The translations under genes and the position numbers were made by a program. From Halovivax ruber XH-70 (GTDB lineage Archaea > Halobacteriota > Halobacteria > Halobacteriales > Natrialbaceae): a DNA stretch of 64,000 nt. The notes under the pieces were generated by a model. That model ran no database searches. It was not told the DNA's origin and saw only the letters and a list, made by a program, of their open reading frames with translations. Below are positions 32,425-41,554 of this stretch, piece after piece. The stretch lies in assembly GCF_000328525.1 (NCBI RefSeq), contig NC_019964.1, positions 1,674,001 to 1,738,000 on the forward strand, read 5' to 3'. Within the stretch, counting starts at the first letter, position 1; the number at the start of each line of letters is the position of its first letter.

Positions 32425-34221
32425 ATGCAGGGACGCAGGCTGGCGACGACGGACGAGGTAGTCGCGATCGTCAGTCCGGACGCCGGCGACGCGCTCGCGC
32501 GTCTGGAGGCGTGGTGTACCGACCGCGGACTGGGCCTCTCGACCGTCGACGTGGGCGACGACATCGAGGCCATCTACGACGAGAACCGGGCCACGCTGGG
32601 TGTCACGCTCGGCGGCGACGGCACCTTCCTCGAGGGGATCAAGACGTTCGCGCCGCGGAACGTGCCGATGCTCGGCATCGACCTGGGGACGCTCTCCTTC
32701 CTGGCGCGGGTGGATCCGTCCGATATGGAAGCCGCGCTGGACGAGGCGATCCGTGGGCGCGCCCGGGTCGACAGTCGACAGCAACTCGCGATCGAGGCGC
32801 CGGGAATCGACACCACGGGGATCAACGACGTCATGATCGAGCACGTCCCGCCCGAGAGCCCGATCGGCCGGAAGGTGACGACGCTCGACGTCACCATCGA
32901 CGACGAGTACGTCGGGGAGTTCGAGGGGACCGGCCTCGCGGTGTCGACGCCGACAGGATCGACCGGCGTCTCCCTCTCCGCGAACGGACCGCTTCACTAC
33001 CCGGCGAACAACTACGCGCTGCAGCTCATCCCGCTCCAGACCCACGCCCTCGGCGTCCGACCGATCGTCTGTTCGCCGACCAGCGAGATCCACGTCAGGC
33101 CCGACGGCGAGACCAGCCTCACCGTCGACGGCGGTCGCGTCCACACGGTCCTCGACCCGACCGACGACGTCCTGATCACCGGTGCAGACACTCGCGCCCA
33201 CATCGTTCGAACCTCCTACGGCTACGGCTTTTTCACCGCGATCACGAAGAAACTCGGCTGGTCCATCCGCGAGGACGACGCCGAGCCGCCGGCCGGCTTC
33301 GAGGCACTCACCGAAGCCCGACCCGAGTCCATGATCGAACGCGCCCAGCGCATCGCCGTCGAAGCGGCCCACAGCGCGGCGGAACCCCTCCGGGAACTCC
33401 ACGGCCGTGTCGAGGACGTCACCTACAAATCCGACAAGTCGGACCTCGTCACCGAGGCCGATCACCAGGCGGATCGGATAATCACGACGGTGATCGCGAA
33501 CGAGTTCCCCACCCACGCCATCGTCTCCGAGGAGAGCGAGGGTCGGATCGCCGGCGGAGAACGGGCGTCGATGCGGCCCGCCGGCGACGCAGTCGTTCCC
33601 GACGAAGGGGATCCGATGGACGAACTCCAGCACGATACGGACTCGATGACTGACGAGGCCACCACCTACACCTGGGTCGTCGATCCGCTCGACGGAACGG
33701 GCAACTTCGCCCACGGCAATCCGAACTACGCCGTCTCGATCGCGCTCGTCGCCGACGCCGAGCCGATCCTCGGCGTGGTCCACGTCCCCGAGACCGACGA
33801 GACGTTCAGCGCGGTCGCCGGGAAGGGTGCCTACGTCGACGGCACCCCGCTCGGCACGACCGATCGGACCCGACTCGACGAGAGCATGCTCTTATCGGGC
33901 TACGATCCCGACGGCTCGTTTCTCACCCAGTTCTACCAGCAGGCCCGGGGTGTGCGCCGACTGGGCTGTGCCGCACTCCACCTCTGCTACCTCGCGAGTG
34001 GGAGCACCGACGCGATCTGGGAGTACGACACCTACCCGTGGGACGTCGCCGCCGGGATCGTCATCGCGCGCGAGGCGGGCGCGACGATCACCGACGACGC
34101 TGGCGACCCGTACCCCTTCGAACTCGAGCGAGACGGTCGAACCCCGCTTCTCGGCTCGAACGGCCCGCTCCACGAGCGACTGCTGGACCACCTCGGGGAG
34201 ACTACCCCCGTGGACGACTAA
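32425..34221 (+). CDS. fused NAD kinase and inositol monophosphatase-family phosphatase
   Basis: The product is 598 residues from MQGRRLATTDEVVAIVSPDA. Residues 1-275 are an NAD kinase, with GGDGTFLEG (GGDGT at 63-67) and STPTGSTGVSLSANGP. Residues from about 300 are an IMPase-family phosphatase with DLVTEADHQAD, VVDPLDGTGNF and YPWDVAAG, the metal and substrate motifs. The kinase makes NADP from NAD, and IMPase partners of this kind can hydrolyse NADP or fructose bisphosphate. In the well-known archaeal fusion of Methanocaldococcus the phosphatase comes first, whereas here the kinase does. A 40-residue acidic loop interrupts the phosphatase before WVVDPLDG. Confidence 0.93.
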   Translation: MQGRRLATTDEVVAIVSPDAGDALARLEAWCTDRGLGLSTVDVGDDIEAIYDENRATLGVTLGGDGTFLEGIKTFAPRNVPMLGIDLGTLSFLARVDPSDMEAALDEAIRGRARVDSRQQLAIEAPGIDTTGINDVMIEHVPPESPIGRKVTTLDVTIDDEYVGEFEGTGLAVSTPTGSTGVSLSANGPLHYPANNYALQLIPLQTHALGVRPIVCSPTSEIHVRPDGETSLTVDGGRVHTVLDPTDDVLITGADTRAHIVRTSYGYGFFTAITKKLGWSIREDDAEPPAGFEALTEARPESMIERAQRIAVEAAHSAAEPLRELHGRVEDVTYKSDKSDLVTEADHQADRIITTVIANEFPTHAIVSEESEGRIAGGERASMRPAGDAVVPDEGDPMDELQHDTDSMTDEATTYTWVVDPLDGTGNFAHGNPNYAVSIALVADAEPILGVVHVPETDETFSAVAGKGAYVDGTPLGTTDRTRLDESMLLSGYDPDGSFLTQFYQQARGVRRLGCAALHLCYLASGSTDAIWEYDTYPWDVAAGIVIAREAGATITDDAGDPYPFELERDGRTPLLGSNGPLHERLLDHLGETTPVDD

Positions 34222-34413
34222 CGGCCAACCACTGCTATCACCAGTGCCGCACTCGTCGACGAACCCCCCTGGCAAGCCACAATCGACAGTGCCAGTTTCG
34301 ATCGCTCGTCGAGAGCACCGGTTCGTATCCACCCGACCACCAGCGTGACGATCACGTCGAAAATACCAGTCCAGCTGACAGTACAGCCGATGCGCACGCT
34401 GTTTCAAACCCAC

Positions 34414-34421
34414 TTATAAAA
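34414..34421 (+). promoter_or_regulatory. TATA box of the paa operon
   Basis: TTATAAAA, the clearest TATA element in this part, stands 57 bases before the paaA ATG. With initiation about 25 bases further on, the leader would be roughly 30 bases. It is followed by the segment CCCCCATGCATACGGGAG. No operator palindrome stands out. Confidence 0.65.
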
Positions 34422-34477
34422 CCCCCATGCATACGGGAGAATCACTTACGGGGTGGGACAAGTAGTCAGAGATAGCA

Positions 34478-35419
34478 ATGGACGTCGAAACCGTCAAAGA
34501 GCGGGCAGGACCGCGGGAGTTCTCGCCCGCCGACGACATGCCCGAGAAGTACCGAAAGGCGGCGACACGGATGATCCAGTTCCACGCCAACAGCGAGATC
34601 ATGGGGGCGTACCTCGAGAAGCCCTTCATCCGCCAGGCGCCGTCGATCGACCGTAAGCTGGCGTTCTCCGCGAAAGTGCAAGACGAGATCGGCCACGGTC
34701 AGTTGCTCTATCGCGCAGCCGAATCGCTAGGGATCAAGACTCGCGAGGAGATGTTAGACGAACTCGCGAACGGCGAGGGGAAGTTCCTCAACTGTTTCCA
34801 CTACCCGATGGACTCGTGGGCCGAGGTGCCGATGATCGCCTTCTTCGTCGACGGTGCCGCGATGCGCCGACAGGCGACGCTCAAGTCCTCGAGCTGGGAA
34901 CCGTATGCGCACGCGATGGACAAGGTGTGCTTCGAGGAGGGCTTCCACGTCAAGCACGGCGAGGACATCATGGCTCGGATGGCCACGGGCTCGCGCAAGG
35001 AACAACAGATGCTTCAGGACGCCTTCGACGAGTGGTGGCCGCGCATCATCCAGTTCTTCGGCCCGACCGACGACAAATCCACCCATCACGACTTCTCCGC
35101 GGAAGTCGGCCTCAAACAGAAGACCAACGACGAGCTCCGCAACGCCTTCCTCGACGCCTACGTCCCGAAGGCGAAGTCCTACGGCCTCGAGATTCCGGAG
35201 TACCCGCGCATCGAGGAGGTCGGCGACGGCCAGTACCACGTCGAGGAAGACGATCTGGACTGGGACGAGTTCTTCACCGTCTCGAAGAACGAGTACGAGC
35301 CCGGCAAGGGCCAGATCGACGCGCGCAAGGCCGCCCAGGAAGCCGTCGACTGGGTTCGTGACACGATCGAAGGCGACGCCAACCTACCCGGGAGCCAGGC
35401 CGCCCCGGCGGCCGACTGA
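34478..35419 (+). CDS. paaA: phenylacetyl-CoA epoxidase catalytic subunit PaaA
   Basis: PaaA, 313 residues, is the di-iron monooxygenase subunit that turns phenylacetyl-CoA into ring-1,2-epoxyphenylacetyl-CoA. Family features are the KVQDEIGHGQLLYRAAESLG helix with iron ligands Glu and His, SWEPYAHAMDKVCFEEGFHV, and KHGED, the second Glu-His ligand set. Length is close to the bacterial enzyme (about 310). Only two bases separate it from paaB. It heads the operon paaA-B-C-D-zinc ribbon and probably works with PaaC in an A2C2 core. The PaaE reductase is not in this window. Confidence 0.96.
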   Translation: MDVETVKERAGPREFSPADDMPEKYRKAATRMIQFHANSEIMGAYLEKPFIRQAPSIDRKLAFSAKVQDEIGHGQLLYRAAESLGIKTREEMLDELANGEGKFLNCFHYPMDSWAEVPMIAFFVDGAAMRRQATLKSSSWEPYAHAMDKVCFEEGFHVKHGEDIMARMATGSRKEQQMLQDAFDEWWPRIIQFFGPTDDKSTHHDFSAEVGLKQKTNDELRNAFLDAYVPKAKSYGLEIPEYPRIEEVGDGQYHVEEDDLDWDEFFTVSKNEYEPGKGQIDARKAAQEAVDWVRDTIEGDANLPGSQAAPAAD

Positions 35420-35421
35420 CC

Positions 35422-35745
35422 ATGATCTGGGAAGTCTTCCGCCAGGAGAAACCTGGCGACTATCACACCCACTGTGGGAACGTCCACGCGCCCGACCGCG
35501 AGATGGCGAAACAGTTCGCCGTCGTCCAGCACGGTCGACGCAAACCGACGGAGAGCCTCTGGGTCGTCCCACAGGAGGAAGTCGGCGAAGTCGACGCCGA
35601 CGAGGTCGCCTTCGGCGGCACGACCGACAAGTCCTACCGCTGGGCGATGGCCTACACCTCCAGTACGGAACACGCGAAGGAGGTCATCGCCTCCCAGCAA
35701 GAACAGGAACAGGCCGAAGCCGACCGCCAGCGAGGTGACGACTGA
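35422..35745 (+). CDS. paaB: phenylacetyl-CoA epoxidase subunit PaaB
   Basis: PaaB, 107 residues, is a small bridging subunit of the epoxidase complex. It begins MIWEVFRQEKPGDYHTHCGN and has the family motif HVGNVHA-like GNVHAPDREMAKQFAV, followed by RRKPTESLWVVPQEE. A charged tail of about 20 residues (EQEQAEADRQRGDD) exceeds the bacterial length of 95. Its TGA overlaps the paaC ATG by one base, showing tight translational coupling. Confidence 0.95.
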   Translation: MIWEVFRQEKPGDYHTHCGNVHAPDREMAKQFAVVQHGRRKPTESLWVVPQEEVGEVDADEVAFGGTTDKSYRWAMAYTSSTEHAKEVIASQQEQEQAEADRQRGDD

Positions 35746-36662
35746 TGGCAGCCACCGAAATCGAACTCACACCCGACCAGCGCCTCGCGCTCGAGACCGA
35801 ACTGCGCACGCTCGCCGACGACGAGTTCGTCATAGCCGAGCGCTACACCGAGTGGCAGGTCCACGCGCCGACGCTCGAATCCGACCTCGCGCTCGCGAAC
35901 ATCGCCCAGGACGAACTCGGTCACGCCCGCCTCTGGTACGACCTGCTCGAGGAACTGGGCTACGACGAGACCGACCTCCTCTGGGAGCGCGATCCCGACA
36001 CGTTCCGCCACGCGACGCTTTCGGAACTGCCGTTCCCCGAGGGCGAGTGGGCCGACGCGATCGTCCGCTCGTACCTGTTCGACGTGGCCGAGGGGCTTCG
36101 CCTCGAGGCCCTCGAGGATTCCGCCTACCCGGCCATCGCCGACCGCGTGGGCAAGATCCAGCGGGAGGAAGGCTACCACACTGAACACGCCGAAAACTGG
36201 CTCGAACGGCTGGCCACCGATGACGAAGGAGGCGACCACCTCCAGGCCGCCGTCGACCGGCTCTTCCCACACGCACTGGCCCTGTTCGTCCCGGCCGAGC
36301 CCGTCCCATTCGGTGCGGAGACCGTCAGCGGGGACGGAGCGGGGTCCCAGTACACCGACGCCGACGCGCTCCCCGACGCCGCGACCGTCGAGGAGACCAT
36401 CGTCTCCGAAGGCTACCGGAGCGACTCGCTCGCGACACTCGGCGAACGGTGGCTCGACCGCGTCGTGCCGACGCTCGAATCCCACGGACTCCGCACGCCC
36501 GTCCCCGCCGACGGCGAGATTACGGACGAACTCGTCCCCGACGCGTGCGGTCGCAACGGGAATCACACCGACGACTGGGACACCCTCTACGCGGACTTCA
36601 CGCACACCTACCGCGAGCTCGGGCGTGAGGACGCGACGATGATCATGGACCGCCCCGAGTGA
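35745..36662 (+). CDS. paaC: phenylacetyl-CoA epoxidase structural subunit PaaC
   Basis: PaaC, 305 residues, is the catalytically silent ferritin-like partner of PaaA. ANIAQDELGHARLWYDLLEE is the helix matching the active subunit, and KIQREEGYHTEHAENWLERL the second. The C-terminal half (from about 165) is 50 residues longer than in E. coli, with an insertion around GAETVSGDGAGSQYTDADAL, common in halophile acidic loops. It starts within the paaB stop codon. An 88-base gap before paaD contains an imperfect ACCGGACACGA repeat. Confidence 0.94.
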   Translation: MAATEIELTPDQRLALETELRTLADDEFVIAERYTEWQVHAPTLESDLALANIAQDELGHARLWYDLLEELGYDETDLLWERDPDTFRHATLSELPFPEGEWADAIVRSYLFDVAEGLRLEALEDSAYPAIADRVGKIQREEGYHTEHAENWLERLATDDEGGDHLQAAVDRLFPHALALFVPAEPVPFGAETVSGDGAGSQYTDADALPDAATVEETIVSEGYRSDSLATLGERWLDRVVPTLESHGLRTPVPADGEITDELVPDACGRNGNHTDDWDTLYADFTHTYRELGREDATMIMDRPE

Positions 36663-36750
36663 CTGACCGACCCGCAACGACCACCCGACACGACCAAAAT
36701 CCCACCGGACACGATTCACATCACCGGACACGACCCACACACCACCACTG

Positions 36751-37167
36751 ATGACATCCGAAACACAGCCCGAAACCGACGCCACGCCCTGCGGATACAC
36801 CGAGTACCGTGAGGGCCCCGCCATCGACGACCTGCCCGCCACCGGTGTGGGCGCCACGGGGGTCGACGCCGCAGTCTGGGACGCCCTCTACGCGGTCGAA
36901 GATCCGGAGATGCCCGTCAGCATCGTCGATCTGGGACTTATCTACGACGTCGGAGTCGACGACGGGCTTGCACGCGTCGACATGACGCTGACCTACAGCG
37001 GCTGTCCGGCCCGAGACATGCTCCAGAACGACGTGCGCGAGGCCATCCAAGCCGTCGACGGCGTCGAGGACGTCGACATCAACCTCGTCTGGAGCCCGGA
37101 GTGGTCCGTCGAACTGGTTACCGAGGCGGGCAAAGAGAACCTGCGAGACTTCGGACTGAGCGTCTAA
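36751..37167 (+). CDS. paaD: phenylacetyl-CoA epoxidase maturation factor PaaD (DUF59 part)
   Basis: This 138-residue protein is the SufT/MIP18-like DUF59 domain of PaaD, with DALYAVEDPEMPVSIVDLGL and the conserved Cys in YSGCPARDMLQNDV. PaaD is needed for assembly of the iron centre of the epoxidase. Bacterial PaaD is about 165 residues and ends in a Cys4 zinc ribbon. Here the protein stops right after the DUF59 domain (NLRDFGLSV), and the ribbon is the next separate gene, starting four bases later. The first 50 residues are an unusual N-terminal extension. Confidence 0.9.
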   Translation: MTSETQPETDATPCGYTEYREGPAIDDLPATGVGATGVDAAVWDALYAVEDPEMPVSIVDLGLIYDVGVDDGLARVDMTLTYSGCPARDMLQNDVREAIQAVDGVEDVDINLVWSPEWSVELVTEAGKENLRDFGLSV

Positions 37168-37171
37168 GATC

Positions 37172-37339
37172 ATGAGAGGATTCGATCCCAGCGTGTCCAC
37201 GAGCGGGGAAGAATCGGGCGCCGAGTGTCCCTACTGCGGCTCGACCGAGACCGAGCGCGAGCACCCGAAAGGACCGTCGCTCTGTCGCTCCATGCACTTC
37301 TGTACCGCCTGTGAACAGCCGTTCGAGAAGTTCGAGTGA
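37172..37339 (+). CDS. stand-alone zinc ribbon equivalent to the PaaD C-terminus
   Basis: This 55-residue protein (MRGFDPSVSTSGEESGAE at the start) has the ribbon CPYCGSTETEREHPKGPS, then LCRSMHFCTACEQPFEKFE, matching residue by residue the C-terminal zinc ribbon of bacterial PaaD: two CxxC pairs with a lone Cys between. It lies four bases after paaD. Together the two genes cover the whole bacterial PaaD, so the protein has been split in two here rather than lost. Confidence 0.85.
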   Translation: MRGFDPSVSTSGEESGAECPYCGSTETEREHPKGPSLCRSMHFCTACEQPFEKFE

Positions 37340-37454
37340 ACGGCAGCCGACAGCCCAGTGTGGCTCCCGCGGGCAACGGACGCAACCTCCCGTCCGCGAC
37401 GGTCGCTCGGACCGTGTACGTGGTTTTATGAGGAATCCCTGGGTACCAGCAGGC

Positions 37455-37841
37455 ATGGATCCGCAAGCGTTCTTCGAGGGCATGCCGTTCGCATCGATGC
37501 TCGGAATCGACGTCACGGCGTGTGCCGACGGACACGCCGAGGGCGAACTCGAAATGACCGAGGACCTCTCCTGGAACGAGGATCGACTGATGGCCCACGG
37601 AGGGGTCACGTTCACGCTCGCCGACACCGTCGGTGGTGCGGCGCTGGTCTCACTGGTCGACCAGCCGGTCCCGACCATCGACATGCGTATCGACTACCTG
37701 AGCGCCGGGACGGGCGACCTCTACGCCGAGGCGGACGTCGTCAGACAGGGCGGCGACGTCGGTGTCGTGGACGTCGACGTCTACGCCGCGGACGACGACA
37801 CGCACGTCGCCGACGCTCGTGGCGTCTACAAGACCGGGTAA
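37455..37841 (+). CDS. paaI: hotdog-fold acyl-CoA thioesterase PaaI
   Basis: The product is 128 residues from MDPQAFFEGMPFASMLGIDV; an ATG nine codons earlier is less likely. HGGVTFTLADTVGGAALVSL (with the catalytic Asp) and MRIDYLSAGTGDLYAEADVV are the hotdog signatures of PaaI, which hydrolyses aromatic-CoA esters that build up when the phenylacetate pathway stalls. It follows the epoxidase operon by 116 bases in the same direction and may share the transcript. Confidence 0.88.
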   Translation: MDPQAFFEGMPFASMLGIDVTACADGHAEGELEMTEDLSWNEDRLMAHGGVTFTLADTVGGAALVSLVDQPVPTIDMRIDYLSAGTGDLYAEADVVRQGGDVGVVDVDVYAADDDTHVADARGVYKTG

Positions 37842-38009
37842 CGGGTACACAAATAGACCGACTGTTGCATGCGCAGCTGGCTGGCCAGCTATCGTCGATA
37901 CCACGGCGTGGCCACCGGCCCGAAAACGCGCGAGAGCGCCGGCTGCCGTCGTTCTATTCTCGCCAGTACAGTCTGTCTCGCGAGGTCACTCGACTTTGGA
38001 AGAACGGGC

Positions 38010-38324
38010 TCAGTGACTCTCGTGAACGACGACGTTTGCCGTCGGATCGTAGGTAACGACGCCGAGGTCGTCGAGCATCGGCAAGTGCGTGTGATGGAGC
38101 GAGATAGTCACCTCACGGTGTGTCTCGTCGGTTGCTTCGTTCCCGCCCATCTCTGCGACGAGCATCGTAGCGAGTTCGTCACACGAGACGGGACCGGGGC
38201 GATTCGCGAGGATCGCCAGGACTCGGCGCCGTCGCTCCGACGAGAGCAGGCGGTACCGTTCGCTGTCGGTCAGGTCTCTCTGGTCGGTCAGTTCGATCGT
38301 GGGGTGCGGGTATGCCTGTGTCAT
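38010..38324 (-). CDS. DUF7344-type winged-helix protein
   Basis: The product is 104 residues from MTQAYPHPTIELTDQRDLTD. The pattern ERYRLLSSERRRRVLAILAN, then PVSCDELATMLVAEM and SLHHTHLPMLDDLGVVTYDP, is the DUF7344 winged helix of haloarchaea, here a single soluble domain without membrane helices. Predicted DNA-binding. It is read away from the BAT-type regulator to its right, whose start is 342 bases away across a shared promoter region. The target is unknown. Confidence 0.85.
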   Translation of the reverse strand: MTQAYPHPTIELTDQRDLTDSERYRLLSSERRRRVLAILANRPGPVSCDELATMLVAEMGGNEATDETHREVTISLHHTHLPMLDDLGVVTYDPTANVVVHESH

Positions 38325-38665
38325 GGGTATCGCGCGTCGTCCAGTGATCGACTGTCGAGTTGTCCCACCGCAGACGGGACAGCGCCGACAGCCGATCTCC
38401 TGCGTCGGCGGATGCGGGTGTGACGAACGTCGAATTCGTGAGTCGACGGCCGTCGTCACCCGGATCACCACCGACGTATCTCACCCAACGAACCGGACGA
38501 TCCTAAGCGGCGAGCGCCAACGATTAGGGTCGGCTCCCCGATATCGGGTCACGAGCGGTGTTCTGTTCGGCAGATCGGTTCAGGAGGGAACGACAGTCAG
38601 CGTCGCCGAGGATCCCGGCATCCGCCGGCGGAGGGTTGACGGCGGTACGGTCCATTCGCCGGGTA

Positions 38666-41404
38666 ATGACCACACAGGGGCTGACAGATGCACTCCGGGA
38701 GACGCTCTCCGCGTTCGACAGCCGTGGCGAACCGCTCTCCACGTCTGAGGTCGCGACCCGGCTCGATCTCGGCCGTCGATCGACCTACGAGCGCCTCGAA
38801 CGACTCGCCGATCGAGACCTCGTCCAGACGAAGAAGGTGGGCGCGAGCGCCCGAGTCTGGTGGCGCGAGCAAGACGTCGTGGGCAGGTCACCGACCCCCG
38901 ATACCGATCGGAACAGTCAGGCGAACAGCCATGGCATGTCGATGCAGTTCGACAGGTTCGTCGACGCAGTCTCCGAGTACGCCATCTTCGTCCTCGATCC
39001 CGACGGACACGTCGAAAGCTGGAACGACGGCGCAGAACGAATCAAGGGCTACGAGGCCGACGACATCGTCGGCACGCATTTCGAGACGTTCTACACCGAC
39101 GAAGATGTCGCGAACGACGTCCCGGAGCGAAATCTGCAGGCGGCGATGCGGCTCGGTTCGATCGAAGACGAGGGATGGCGCCGCCGTGCCGACGGCTCGC
39201 GGTTCTGGGCGAACGTCACGATCACGGCGATCCGGGACGACGGTGGACGACTCAGCGGGTTTACGAAAGTAACACGTGACATGACCGATCGACGCGCGTA
39301 CGAACGTCGACTCGAGGATCACGCCGCGCTCGTCGAACGCCAACGTGACGAACTGGAGCGAGAGCTCGACGCCGTCTTCGACCGGCTCTCCGACGGCATC
39401 TACGGTCTCGACGACGACAATCGACTCACGTACGTGAACGACCACGCGAAGACGATTCTCGACGTCGACGACGACGCCATCGGGGGCCCGCTCGACGCAG
39501 TGACCGAAACGTCACACCAGTTCGAATCGGCGATAGAACGGGCCAGATGCACGCAAGAACCCGTCGTCGACGAAGAACGCCAGGACGCCACCGGCAACTG
39601 GTACGAGTACACCATCTACCCGTCCGAATCGGGACTCTCGGTGTACACCCGGGACGTAACCGCACGCAAAGAACGGGAGCGCCGGTTGCGAAAACGGGTC
39701 GCACAACAAGACGTGCTGGCAACGATCGGGCAGCGGGCGCTCGAAACTCGCGACGTCGACGACCTACTCGCCGACGCGACGGCGCTCGTCGCGGACACGC
39801 TCGACACCGAGTACTCCAAGGTCCTGGACCTCCAGGCCGGTGACGAAGAACTCGAAGTACGCCAGGGCGTCGGGTGGGACGACGGGATCGTCGGCGAGGC
39901 GGCGGTCTCGGCGACCGAGGACGACTCGCAGGCGGCCTACACGCTCCGAACCGACGAGCCGGTCGTCGTCGAAAACCTGAGCAAGGAGACCCGGTTCGGC
40001 GGACCGGACTTGCTCACCGACCACGATGTCGCGAGCGGGATCAGCGTCGTCATCGGGCCGACGAGCGATCCGTGGGGGATCTTCGGCGTCCACGACACCG
40101 AGATGCGATCGATCGACCGAACCGACGCGAACTTCGTCCAGGCGGTCGCGGCCATCCTGGCGTCGGCAATCGACCGGGACGAACGCGAACGCGAACTCGT
40201 CGATCAGCGCGAACGGCTCGAGGCGGTAAACGGGCTGAACGAAGTCGTCAGAGACCTCACCGACGCGGTGATCGACCAGTCGACGCGCCAGGAGATCGAG
40301 CAGACCGTCGTCGAACGCCTTGCAGCCGCCGAGAGCTACGAGTTCGCCTGGGTGGGGACGGCCGACCTCGACTCGAAAACCGTCTCGATGCGTGCTGAGG
40401 CTGGCGTCGAGGGCTACCTGGACAACAACACCATCTCGATCGACCCGGCCGACGAACGAAGTCAGGGGCCGACCGGGCGCGCGTTCCGAACCGGCGAGAT
40501 CCAGGTAACGCGGAATGCGCGGGCCGACGATCGATACGATCCCTGGCGAGACACCGCCAAGGCCTACGACTTCCAGGCCTCCGCGGCCATCCCGATCGTC
40601 CACGAAGACACCGTCTACGGGGTTCTCAACGTCTACACGGGTCGCGAGAACGCCTTCACCGCCGAAGAACGAGGCGTCATCGCCCAGCTCGGCGAGGTGA
40701 TCGGCCACTCGATCGCCGCCACGGAACGCAAACAGGCGCTCGTGAGCGACGAGGTCGTCGAGATCGAGTTCCACTTGCCGGACGCGTTCGGCCAGGTGGA
40801 CGCGGACATCGAGATGGGCGGCAGCGCCCGGATCGACCACGTCACACAGATATCCGAAGAAACTTTTCAGGTCTACGGGTCGGCGACACCGTGCGTCGTC
40901 GACGGTCTCGAGCGGTTAACCGACGCCACTGACGTCTGGTCAGACCTGACGATTCGAGAGGTCGGCGATTCGATTCGGTTTTCCGCACGACTCACGGAAC
41001 CGACCATTCTCACACTGATCGCCTCCCGGGGTGGGTACGTCGACGAAGCAGTCCTCGAAGATGACGACGTCTTTCTAACAGTTCAGCTCTCTCCCCACAC
41101 CGATATCAGAGCGTTCGTCGACGCGATGACGGACGGCTACCCACAGATCGACTTGCTCTCGCGAACGCAATTCTCGCGAGAAACGCCGTTCGCCGGTGAC
41201 GGTGAACAGCCGCTCGATACCCTCACCGACCAGCAACGGTCGAGCGTCGAGGCCGCCTACTTCCGCGGGTTCTTCGAGTGGCCGCGGCTGGCCTCCGGCG
41301 AGGACGTCGCCGACTCGCTCGATATTGCCCCGTCGACGTTCCACCAGCATCTGCGTAAGGCCGAGTCGAAACTCATCGAGGCAGCGCTCACCGGGCCACA
41401 GTGA
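38666..41404 (+). CDS. multi-sensor regulator with PAS, GAF and bacterio-opsin activator HTH_10 domains
   Basis: The product is 912 residues from MTTQGLTDALRETLSAFDSR. In order: a winged helix (about 1-70, with TSEVATRLDLGRRSTYERLE), PAS (about 90-205), PAS (about 235-340), two GAF domains (about 360-505 and 535-685), a BAT-type domain (about 690-835), and HTH_10 near the C-terminus (LDIAPSTFHQHLRKAESKLI). Proteins of this layout sense redox, oxygen or light signals and switch transcription, as Bat does for bacterio-opsin. It has no kinase domain. Having a DNA-binding motif at each end is unusual. Target genes are not evident. Confidence 0.92.
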   Translation: MTTQGLTDALRETLSAFDSRGEPLSTSEVATRLDLGRRSTYERLERLADRDLVQTKKVGASARVWWREQDVVGRSPTPDTDRNSQANSHGMSMQFDRFVDAVSEYAIFVLDPDGHVESWNDGAERIKGYEADDIVGTHFETFYTDEDVANDVPERNLQAAMRLGSIEDEGWRRRADGSRFWANVTITAIRDDGGRLSGFTKVTRDMTDRRAYERRLEDHAALVERQRDELERELDAVFDRLSDGIYGLDDDNRLTYVNDHAKTILDVDDDAIGGPLDAVTETSHQFESAIERARCTQEPVVDEERQDATGNWYEYTIYPSESGLSVYTRDVTARKERERRLRKRVAQQDVLATIGQRALETRDVDDLLADATALVADTLDTEYSKVLDLQAGDEELEVRQGVGWDDGIVGEAAVSATEDDSQAAYTLRTDEPVVVENLSKETRFGGPDLLTDHDVASGISVVIGPTSDPWGIFGVHDTEMRSIDRTDANFVQAVAAILASAIDRDERERELVDQRERLEAVNGLNEVVRDLTDAVIDQSTRQEIEQTVVERLAAAESYEFAWVGTADLDSKTVSMRAEAGVEGYLDNNTISIDPADERSQGPTGRAFRTGEIQVTRNARADDRYDPWRDTAKAYDFQASAAIPIVHEDTVYGVLNVYTGRENAFTAEERGVIAQLGEVIGHSIAATERKQALVSDEVVEIEFHLPDAFGQVDADIEMGGSARIDHVTQISEETFQVYGSATPCVVDGLERLTDATDVWSDLTIREVGDSIRFSARLTEPTILTLIASRGGYVDEAVLEDDDVFLTVQLSPHTDIRAFVDAMTDGYPQIDLLSRTQFSRETPFAGDGEQPLDTLTDQQRSSVEAAYFRGFFEWPRLASGEDVADSLDIAPSTFHQHLRKAESKLIEAALTGPQ

Positions 41405-41554
41405 GAGACGGGGTCGCCGAGGAACGAACCCGTTCCTCGTGATCCCAATTTGCTTCGCAAAAGTGGGACCAGCGAGATCGGATCTGCCGACGCACAAAAT
41501 CGGCACCGCCCAGGCGCCAACCAGCTGTGGTCGCTACCAGCATCCCACGATCGA

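Noticed and set aside
32404-33783. Long open frame of 459 codons on the minus strand
   Set aside because: It lies opposite the NAD kinase-IMPase gene, whose motifs are intact. Its Arg/Val/Asp-rich composition is the usual mirror image of a GC-rich gene.
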